A stretch of DNA of 23,164 nt from a virus, in IMG/VR virus record IMGVR_UViG_3300042691_050046, positions 1 to 23,164 of that record; one strand, 5' to 3'. Each line of letters starts with the position of its first letter. Position 1 is the first letter of the stretch. This document shows, piece by piece, positions 1 to 5,556 of this stretch. A program made the position numbers and the translations under genes. The notes below the pieces were generated by a model. It did not search any database. It was not told the origin of the DNA and saw only the letters and a list, made by a program, of their open reading frames with translations.

Positions 1-56
1 TAGTCTGCAATGGTATCTTTTCCTGAGCCAATAAATCCACAAATGCCAATGATCAT
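1..56 (-). CDS. Deoxynucleoside monophosphate kinase, N-terminal fragment (runs off the left edge)
   Basis: Only 18 codons plus two bases are present; the rest lies beyond position 1. The translation starts MIIGICGFIGSGKDTIAD. The segment GFIGSGKDT is a P-loop in the GSGKDT form, with Asp where the usual Walker A has Ser/Thr. T4 gene 1 dNMP kinase has the same form (GKDTTAD). Such enzymes phosphorylate dNMPs to dNDPs for phage DNA synthesis. The ATG (54-56) overlaps the TGA stop of the upstream exonuclease gene (53-55) as ATGA, which supports both the start choice and translational coupling. No Shine-Dalgarno is obvious, as expected for a coupled gene. Other small P-loop kinases of the AAA_18 type share the motif, so the assignment rests on a short fragment. 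Confidence 0.7.
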   Translation of the reverse strand, partial: MIIGICGFIGSGKDTIAD

Positions 57-574
57 GCCAGTTCCTTGATATTCAAATAAGTCAAGGTTGCTTGTAACAT
101 GTCAATTTGTCTGCGGCAGTCTTCCAGCGCATGATGGCTGGTAGGCGGCTTGGGCAACCCTGGGTACAGCTTATATACCGTGCGAGCATCACAGATCTTA
201 TAATATTGCCAAGGCAGGGGCTTGCTGTAACTCTTGTAGGCATGCTCAAGAATGTTGGCATCGTAGGTGGGACCGTTCATCCAGATGCGATTGCATTTCC
301 AACACAGTCGATGAAGTTCATCCAGGGCTTGGTCCAAGGGAATACGCCCTTGTTCATTAAACGCTTCGTCCCGTGCGGCTGCGGGTTGTGTGGCCCACCA
401 GTCTATGGTGCCTTGTTCAATGGTGCGATTTTCTTGGCTTTCAAGGTCAACTCGAGCATAGTATTTGTGCTCGTAATAGCCAGTGCCCAAGGGATCAAAT
501 GCCTGAGCCGCAATGGTTAGAATTGTGGTCTCAGGGCCTGTTGCCAAACCTTCGATGTCTATCATTAAGTCCAT
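53..574 (-). CDS. DEDDh 3'-5' exonuclease (phage exoribonuclease / Rv2179c-like type)
   Basis: 173 aa. The DEDDh metal-binding residues can be placed: D6 and E8 in MIDIEG, D105 in PTYDAN, then H148 and D152 in SHHALEDC. Spacing and overall size fit the small stand-alone 3'-5' exonucleases of the DnaQ/RNase T fold, in particular the 'MDxMIDIE' type common in T4-like phages (Rv2179c-like family). It probably trims RNA or DNA 3' ends during infection; the substrate cannot be read from sequence. M1 at 574 is preferred because related proteins begin MDxM, but M4 at 565 is also possible. There is no Shine-Dalgarno and a TATAAT lies six bases from the ATG, so the message may be leaderless. Its stop overlaps the kinase start (ATGA). 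Confidence 0.85.
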   Translation of the reverse strand: MDLMIDIEGLATGPETTILTIAAQAFDPLGTGYYEHKYYARVDLESQENRTIEQGTIDWWATQPAAARDEAFNEQGRIPLDQALDELHRLCWKCNRIWMNGPTYDANILEHAYKSYSKPLPWQYYKICDARTVYKLYPGLPKPPTSHHALEDCRRQIDMLQATLTYLNIKELA

Positions 575-579
575 GCCGC

Positions 580-608
580 ATTATAACAGGATTTTTGATA
601 AAAGTGTA
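580..608 (-). promoter_or_regulatory. Putative sigma70-like promoter before the exonuclease gene
   Basis: The minus strand reads CTGTTATAAT, with the -10 TATAAT at 585-580. The only -35 candidate, at 608-603 (TACACT, 17-base spacer), matches the consensus at just three of six positions. The decamer CTGTTATAAT recurs exactly in the promoter of the 378-aa gene. Transcription would begin at about 573-575, on or beside the ATG at 574. Confidence 0.45.
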
Positions 609-614
609 AGGAGT

Positions 615-1385
615 TTAGCCAATAACCCAGGTAAGTGGCTGTGACCCGTCCACATACATTTTGAGTTGTTCGATTAGGCCATCCATTTGAGTCTGTGCTT
701 CGGCTTTCATGGCTGCACCGTTTAGGCTGCCACCGCCCTGCGGTCCAGCAATGGTGCCAAACTTTTCACGTGCTTCACCAATGATCATTTTGCAGTTGGC
801 CACCATGTAGTCACGAATCCACTGACGTATCTGCATGTCACTGAGTAGGTTGATTTCAGGTTTTAAATTATAGGTCCACAGCAATACAACTTCACCTGAG
901 CCTTTGGGGTCACGAATCAACTGCAATTTCTTTGTCACAGGATTCCATGTGTAGTTCATGTAGGCACCAAACATGCGTCCAGCCAGTTCAATGTACTGTG
1001 TGTAGAAGTCATAGGTGGCCAAGCCTCCGGCCACGTTGAAATTCATGAGGTACACATTGATTGACGCCTGTGCAAACGGATCAAAGTTTGATGCAAACGG
1101 TCCTGAACTGTCACCAAAAGTTCTGCGAAAGATCTGACGTACACTCATGACTTCTTGAGGCAGTTCATAAATGTTAACATCTGTGACCAGCTGCATGAAA
1201 CTGTAACTTTCTTCATAGGCATTGTTGGCACGTTGGCGATAGGTACCTATGGTTTTTTGATAGGCAGTTTCGTAGTGTGCTGGATCAAGTTCTATATCAA
1301 TGATATCACCGCCCAACTGAAGTCTCACATATTCATTGAGATCTTGTTTGAGTGTTTGCAGTGATTGCTGTTGTTGTTCTGGCAT
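615..1385 (-). CDS. gp13: gp13-like neck (head-completion) protein
   Basis: 256 aa; T4 gp13 is about 309. The first 90 residues fit the family pattern as I recall it: an N-terminal helix with the 'LxLGG..IDIELDP' stretch (23-34), a tyrosine-rich helix (42-62), then 'YELPQEVMSVRQIFRR' (73-88). The middle holds aromatic 'YDFYTQYIEL' and 'RDPKGSGEVVLLW' beta segments; the C-terminus is helical. In T4, gp13 works with gp14 to finish the head after DNA packaging and form the tail-joining neck. Here gp14 lies on the opposite strand 2.8 kb away, behind accessory genes. The start at 1385 has a GGGAG Shine-Dalgarno (1391-1396, 5-base gap), and a late-promoter-like box lies 18 bases further upstream. 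The identification is by remembered pattern, not by alignment. Confidence 0.72.
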   Translation of the reverse strand: MPEQQQQSLQTLKQDLNEYVRLQLGGDIIDIELDPAHYETAYQKTIGTYRQRANNAYEESYSFMQLVTDVNIYELPQEVMSVRQIFRRTFGDSSGPFASNFDPFAQASINVYLMNFNVAGGLATYDFYTQYIELAGRMFGAYMNYTWNPVTKKLQLIRDPKGSGEVVLLWTYNLKPEINLLSDMQIRQWIRDYMVANCKMIIGEAREKFGTIAGPQGGGSLNGAAMKAEAQTQMDGLIEQLKMYVDGSQPLTWVIG

Positions 1386-1403
1386 CAGGGACTCCCGGTG
1401 CTG

Positions 1404-1411
1404 TATTTATT
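1404..1411 (-). promoter_or_regulatory. T4-late-like promoter box before gp13
   Basis: The minus strand reads CAATAAATAC; AATAAATA matches the T4 late box TATAAATA at 7 of 8 positions. With the usual -13 to -6 placement the transcript starts near 1398, leaving a 13-base leader that just contains the GGGAG Shine-Dalgarno. The 9-mer CAATAAATA also precedes the 276-aa structural gene at 22821. Confidence 0.55.
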
Positions 1412-2036
1412 GTTTTGACTGTATCCAATTTTGTAGTTTTTCGGCTATGAGATCATGCCCCAGTTGATTGGGATGAGCAAAATTTGGACGTATGTACGGA
1501 TTGCTTTGGACATTGACCAAGTGTTCGCCATTGTGATCGCTGGCGCCAAACCAATCAGCTGCTGTTTCTTGACCCTGTGCCCACACACGATCAAGATCAA
1601 CTCCGGGCAGCCAGCGAGTGTATCTTACCCAACCAGCAAAGTAGTAGTCGTCAATGTCAAAAGCGTCGCACCATTTTTGCAGTGCACTCACAGTGGCACT
1701 GTTGCGCATGACTTCATGTTCATCAGTGTGAAAATGAGTGTAAATTTGTTTGCTGTGAGCATCAGCATTGTCCCAACTTAAAAACCTGGGAAAGTGTGCA
1801 GTTCTAGCAGGGTTGGTTAGAAAAAACACCGCAGTGACCTCACAGTCAGCTGTGTGACGTTGTAGATAATCTTGTAACTGATACAGCATATCTTCATTAC
1901 TGGCACCACCTGATCCATAATTGATCAATTGATCAAACCCCATGGTGTCTTTTAGTATCTCGCCATAACGGCGGCCAGCGCCCAACTCAGCACCTTCTGG
2001 CCAACTGTCGCCCAGTGTGAGTAAAATCTTGGTCAT
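1407..2036 (-). CDS. SGNH/GDSL-type hydrolase-like protein
   Basis: 209 aa from the ATG at 2036. Block I is LTLGDSWPEG with the presumed nucleophile S11. A GSGGASN segment follows in the block II position, then FFLTNPAR as a divergent block III. A C-terminal FAHPNQLGH fits block V with the catalytic His188. The residue three before that His, Asp in most SGNH enzymes (DxxH), is Asn here, so the triad may be a dyad or activity may be reduced. Such enzymes are usually esterases or O-acetyl/lipid hydrolases; the substrate is unknown. A longer frame could begin at 2114, but the 2036 ATG overlaps the radical SAM stop as ATGA and puts GDSW near the N-terminus as in the family. There is no clear Shine-Dalgarno, so translation is probably coupled. 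Confidence 0.75.
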   Translation of the reverse strand: MTKILLTLGDSWPEGAELGAGRRYGEILKDTMGFDQLINYGSGGASNEDMLYQLQDYLQRHTADCEVTAVFFLTNPARTAHFPRFLSWDNADAHSKQIYTHFHTDEHEVMRNSATVSALQKWCDAFDIDDYYFAGWVRYTRWLPGVDLDRVWAQGQETAADWFGASDHNGEHLVNVQSNPYIRPNFAHPNQLGHDLIAEKLQNWIQSKQ

Positions 2037-2983
2037 GAAAATTGTGACCGGCTGTTGAGTTTTTTGCCTACAGCAAAAATTTTTGTGTTGTACTGATCTT
2101 TGGCACTGGGGCAAAATTTACACTGCGGTATGACTTGATCGATTTCACGTAAAAACTGCTGGCCGCGAGCAGGCAAGTCAGCAACGGTCAGCGGCTGATA
2201 AGCGGTCAATAGTGATCGATCCTGAGCAGAAATTTCAAATTGATGTTGCTGATCAAATTCTGGAAACAATGCCACAGGACCACATTTGTACAGTTTGGCA
2301 CGTATGAAATGATAGCATTTGAACTGTACAAATCCACATGCTGCATGACTTTGCTCAGGATCGTTATCAAATAAAGTGTACCGTCCTGCTGTATTTTTTT
2401 GCACGGCTGCGCGATAAAATGAATCATATTCCCAAACATGCACACGCATGCCATTGCTGTCGACAAAGGCATGATCGGCACCCCAGGTGTAAGCCACACC
2501 ATGTTCTTTGTTGTAGTATTCAACTGAGCCTTGAAGGAACTTGTGAATTTCATCAAAGCATTGTTGTCGATCATGACCGTTGTGCAAACTCACCCCAATC
2601 CAATTTTTGACCCAAGGCGTAGTGGGGTGACTGAATTGACTGATGCGATCATACAGGCCGGGCACATGGTTCAATCTAGTGCCATTGGTCAGTATCTGCA
2701 CTGACTTTTTCCACAGTTTGTTGATTCCATCTACCCAGTCACAGATGGAAGGATTCAGTAATGGTTCTCCTCCCAGTATGGTTATGCGTTGCAAACGCAC
2801 ATGACTGGCCCAAGTTTGATATTCTGATTCATAATCACTCCAACGTTGCCAGCCCTTGAAGTCATGATCATTGAACCTGTTGCAATTGCTACAGGTCAAA
2901 TTACAAACATTGGTGATGTAAAATTCTACATTGGGTACAAACAGTCGAGGATCCTCTGGATCCTCGTCAACAATATGATGCAT
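2033..2983 (-). CDS. Radical SAM protein with C-terminal extra cysteines (SPASM/twitch-like)
   Basis: 316 aa. The [4Fe-4S]-SAM motif CX3CX2C is present at C27, C31 and C34 (CNLTCSNC), followed by a LGGEPLL segment that matches the GGEP SAM-binding motif and by ILTNGT. The last third carries five further cysteines (ACGF, QFKC, LYKC and CKFC), as expected for an auxiliary Fe-S cluster of the SPASM or twitch type. Members of this class modify peptides, proteins or small molecules by radical chemistry; the substrate here is unknown and no precursor-peptide gene is visible beside it. The gene starts 7 bases after the 378-aa gene and is coupled by ATGA to the SGNH gene, so the two probably act together. 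A 9-bp hairpin lies inside the first 13 codons. Confidence 0.85.
   Translation of the reverse strand: MHHIVDEDPEDPRLFVPNVEFYITNVCNLTCSNCNRFNDHDFKGWQRWSDYESEYQTWASHVRLQRITILGGEPLLNPSICDWVDGINKLWKKSVQILTNGTRLNHVPGLYDRISQFSHPTTPWVKNWIGVSLHNGHDRQQCFDEIHKFLQGSVEYYNKEHGVAYTWGADHAFVDSNGMRVHVWEYDSFYRAAVQKNTAGRYTLFDNDPEQSHAACGFVQFKCYHFIRAKLYKCGPVALFPEFDQQHQFEISAQDRSLLTAYQPLTVADLPARGQQFLREIDQVIPQCKFCPSAKDQYNTKIFAVGKKLNSRSQFS
2946..2966 (-). other. Perfect 9-bp hairpin just inside the radical SAM start
   Basis: Arms CGAGGATCC (2946-2954) and GGATCCTCG (2958-2966) are perfect complements with a 3-base loop. In the minus-strand message the stem begins 17 bases after the start codon's first base, inside the region an initiating ribosome covers. 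It encodes the acidic stretch DEDPEDPR. It may dampen initiation or be a by-product of the repeated Glu-Asp-Pro codons. Confidence 0.5.
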
Positions 2984-2990
2984 GCTGTAC

Positions 2991-4127
2991 TTACCAGGCC
3001 TTGAGCACCATGAGATTCTCGGTGCCCCGAGCGTTCCATGCTGTTTCTGTAGTGGTCAAATCTTTGTAGATCTTACGTGCGGCAGGCTTGCCTGCGGCCT
3101 GCACTGCTTTGACAACATCTGCTGGCTTGCGCACAGTTTTTTGCATGGTCTCAATGGTACTGAACCCAATGATTGAGTTTGACTTCACAGTAAATGCCTG
3201 TGTGTGACTGTCAGCCACAAGGTGGATCAACTTGCGCTTTTTAGTGTCATACAACCAAGCTTCGGCCTTGTCCACAAGGCTTGCGGCTGGCAAGCCTTTG
3301 AGTTTGAGCTCAGGAAAATCCAACATGACTTTAAACTTGGCGGCACGTTTCTCAGGACTCACTGCCTTGACCTTGCGTGGCTTACGTTCTACTTTTTTGA
3401 TTTGCACGTATGCGCCACAATCATTGATTACTGTTTCGCAAAATTTTACAAGGTTGCGCATTTGAATTTTACTGAGATGTCCGTATCCCTCAACCAGCTG
3501 GGCATCTTTACCTTCAATCACAGTTTCAAACTCTGCCAACTTGCGTTTCCAGATGTCGGCAATATTAGATATCATTTGCGGAGCCACGTTCATGCCACGG
3601 ATCACTGTGATGGGTTTGTAGTCTGCTGACATCTTGGCACCGTTTACTAAAAATTCATCAAACATGCCATCTAGTTCACCGGCACATTCTGAAACCTTTT
3701 CACGCAATCGGTCTTGTATGTTGGGGCGGGCAGGTTCATCCACGGTTTGGACCTCTACTGCGGCCTGCTGTTTGAGATCCAGTAATTCTTTGATCAAGGC
3801 TTGCAGTTTGAGTTCTTCTGTGTCACTCAATTCCAAGCCCATCATTTGCATGCGGCACAACCAGCCTGTTGTGAGTCGCACTTGCGAATCTGGAAGTGTG
3901 CGGATTTTTTTGGCATCTCGTGTGCGTTCGTGCGCATCCAAATAGGCCGCAATCATGTCTTTGGCTTCTTTCTTGCCATAAAAGTAATTGTACCAGCCAA
4001 ACGCATAGCTCATGGCACTGATGCGATTGTCGGTGGGCTGGACCCGCCATGTGGGTTCAAGTCCAACATACTTGGTGTCGGCACTTTTGGGATTCATGGA
4101 TTTGAGTGCTGTGCGAGTTGCGTTCAT
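2991..4127 (-). CDS. Conserved unknown phage protein, 378 aa
   Basis: I recognise no family or catalytic motif. The N-terminal half (about 1-130) looks helical and contains aromatic runs (AFGWYNYFYG, 43-52) and an acidic-leucine stretch that could form a coiled coil (about 97-122). The second half has a strongly basic patch (KKVERKPRKVKAV, near 245-257) and a small mixed domain with AWLYDTKKRKLIHL, then ends in a Lys/Ala-rich tail, which would suit nucleic-acid binding (inference only). No signal peptide or membrane segment is visible. Proteins of similar look occur beside neck genes in aquatic T4-like phages as far as I recall, without known function. The start has an AGGAG Shine-Dalgarno (4133-4137, 5-base gap) and the best sigma70-like promoter in the window. 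It heads the leftward gene cluster. Confidence 0.75.
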   Translation of the reverse strand: MNATRTALKSMNPKSADTKYVGLEPTWRVQPTDNRISAMSYAFGWYNYFYGKKEAKDMIAAYLDAHERTRDAKKIRTLPDSQVRLTTGWLCRMQMMGLELSDTEELKLQALIKELLDLKQQAAVEVQTVDEPARPNIQDRLREKVSECAGELDGMFDEFLVNGAKMSADYKPITVIRGMNVAPQMISNIADIWKRKLAEFETVIEGKDAQLVEGYGHLSKIQMRNLVKFCETVINDCGAYVQIKKVERKPRKVKAVSPEKRAAKFKVMLDFPELKLKGLPAASLVDKAEAWLYDTKKRKLIHLVADSHTQAFTVKSNSIIGFSTIETMQKTVRKPADVVKAVQAAGKPAARKIYKDLTTTETAWNARGTENLMVLKAW

Positions 4128-4151
4128 GCGGGCTCCTGTAAATTATGTTTA

Positions 4152-4180
4152 ATTATAACAGAAATAGGATTATTGGTCAA
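4152..4180 (-). promoter_or_regulatory. Strong sigma70-type promoter for the leftward cluster
   Basis: On the minus strand TTGACC (4180-4175) is followed by exactly 17 bases and TATAAT (4157-4152), a 5/6 plus 6/6 match to the host consensus. Transcription would start near 4145, giving an 18-base leader with the AGGAG site of the 378-aa gene. The same DNA also reads TATAATTA, a 7/8 match to the late box, so both early and late use are possible. Confidence 0.72.
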
Positions 4181-4206
4181 CCCTGTGCAAAGTAAACCCA
4201 AAGTAC

Positions 4207-4214
4207 TATAAATA
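4207..4214 (+). promoter_or_regulatory. Perfect T4-late-like box before gp14
   Basis: TATAAATA (8/8 match) ends only four bases before the gp14 ATG at 4219. With T4 spacing the transcript would begin at the ATG itself. No Shine-Dalgarno lies in the gap, so the message would be leaderless. Confidence 0.6.
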
Positions 4215-4218
4215 TAAC

Positions 4219-5544
4219 ATGCCTCGCTTATCCCTATACCGCCCAAATCGCACCAGAGACTACCAATTTTTGGACCGTACCATACGTGAAATGTACACTG
4301 TGGGCGGACTGGATATCTACATCCACAAATACATGGGACCGCAGAGTGGCGGTGATGATTCGGCCTTGAGTGGCAACTTTGATGCCACACAGCCCACATA
4401 TGAAACAGTAGATGTACTCAACATTCAAGACTTGTTGTTGCTGGAAAATCGTGACAGAATCTACGACCCCGATGTGTATGTCATGCGCGGTGTATACAAC
4501 ACACAGGATGTGGACTTTGATTTGACACAGTTTGGTTTGTTTCTCAACAACGATACCATATTCATGACCTTTCACTACAACACCATGATTGACACCTTTG
4601 GTCGCAAGCTCATGAACGGTGATGTGATAGAAATTCCCAACTTAAAGGACTACCATCCTTTGAACAAGGCCATTCCCCGAGCCTTGCCTAGATACTATGT
4701 GATTCAGGATGCTGATTTTGCTTCCGAAGGATTTTCGGTAACTTGGTTGCCGCACCTGTGGCGTGTGAAATGCACTCCAATGAAGGACCAACAAGAGTTC
4801 AATACCATAACCAACAAACCGTTTGTGACGGAAAACATCTGGGACCCAGGTAATTTTTACCCTAGCAACACCATTGTCAATTATGGCGATACATATTATC
4901 AAGCTCAAGGCAACGTACCAGCTGGCACAGATATAACCAATACCAATTTCTGGGCACCTTATGATCCTGCCACCATTAGTGACATACAGGGCACACGCAC
5001 CAAGGACCTTGAAATCAATGATGCTATACTGATTCAAGCCGATGCTGAGGTACCACTGTCAGGTTACGAGGTTGACAAGTTTTATGTTCTGCCCACACAA
5101 AACGGTGAGCCAGCTAACCCTGCCAGTTTGAGTGCTGACGAAACTGTCACCGTGGATGGTACACAAGGCGGCATGAGTGTTACTCCCAAGGCAGATGGTT
5201 ACACTGTGGGTTACCTAACTGGTGATGGCATTGCTCCCAATGGATTGCCAGTGACCCCTGGAGTAAGTTTTCCACCAAATCCCGTCAGTGGCGATTATGC
5301 ACTGAGATTGGATTACAAACCCAATCGACTGTTCCGGTATGATGGCAAACGTTGGGTAAAAATTGAAGACAATGTTCGCACCAACCTCAACAATGGGCCA
5401 GTTAATAAGACCCTGCGCAGTAGCTTTGTAAATAACACTGACACAGTACAGACCACTGACTTGGGTCGAGTACCAAGTCGTCAGAGTTTGAGCGAGCTGC
5501 TTAAACCCCGTGCAGACAACGGTGACCAAGGTGGTTTCAAATAA
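4219..5544 (+). CDS. gp14: gp14-like neck protein with an inserted carbohydrate-binding-like module
   Basis: 441 aa; T4 gp14 is 256 aa. Residues 1-200 follow the pattern I know from marine T4-like gp14 proteins: MPRLSLYRPN, FLDRTI (17-22), LLLENRDRIYDPDVY (73-87), GVYNTQDVDFDLTQFGLFL (91-109), then the GD-I-IPNLKDYHPLN segment (134-149). In T4, gp14 forms the neck ring with gp13. Residues 207-248 (IWDPGNFYPSNTIVNYGDTY onward, to NFWAPY) look like a CBM5/12 fold: W, aromatic, V.Y.G..Y.A/Q, P.G, W. A C-terminal domain (356-415) has LDYKPNRLFRYDGKRWVK, also a family feature. There is no Shine-Dalgarno; a perfect late box lies 4 bases upstream of the ATG. The next gene, gp15, starts 12 bases after the stop. 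Confidence 0.75.
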   Translation: MPRLSLYRPNRTRDYQFLDRTIREMYTVGGLDIYIHKYMGPQSGGDDSALSGNFDATQPTYETVDVLNIQDLLLLENRDRIYDPDVYVMRGVYNTQDVDFDLTQFGLFLNNDTIFMTFHYNTMIDTFGRKLMNGDVIEIPNLKDYHPLNKAIPRALPRYYVIQDADFASEGFSVTWLPHLWRVKCTPMKDQQEFNTITNKPFVTENIWDPGNFYPSNTIVNYGDTYYQAQGNVPAGTDITNTNFWAPYDPATISDIQGTRTKDLEINDAILIQADAEVPLSGYEVDKFYVLPTQNGEPANPASLSADETVTVDGTQGGMSVTPKADGYTVGYLTGDGIAPNGLPVTPGVSFPPNPVSGDYALRLDYKPNRLFRYDGKRWVKIEDNVRTNLNNGPVNKTLRSSFVNNTDTVQTTDLGRVPSRQSLSELLKPRADNGDQGGFK

Positions 5545-5556
5545 TCAGGCAGCCCA

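Noticed and set aside
107-520. 137-aa plus-strand open frame opposite the exonuclease
   Set aside because: It is antisense to a gene with all five DEDDh residues and has no ribosome site or family features.
2037-2114. N-terminal extension of the SGNH protein to an ATG at 2114
   Set aside because: It would lie entirely inside the radical SAM gene, adds a Cys/Gln-rich segment unlike the family, and ignores the ATGA junction at 2033-2036 that puts GDSW at residues 9-12.
2206-2574. 122-aa open frame in another minus-strand frame within the radical SAM gene, and a 90-aa plus-strand frame at 2338-2610
   Set aside because: Both overlap the well-supported radical SAM frame and show no recognisable domain or start signal.
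4128-4218. Origin or riboswitch in the 91-base divergent gap
   Set aside because: The gap is fully accounted for by the leftward sigma70 promoter and the rightward late box; I see no iterated sites or stable multi-stem fold.
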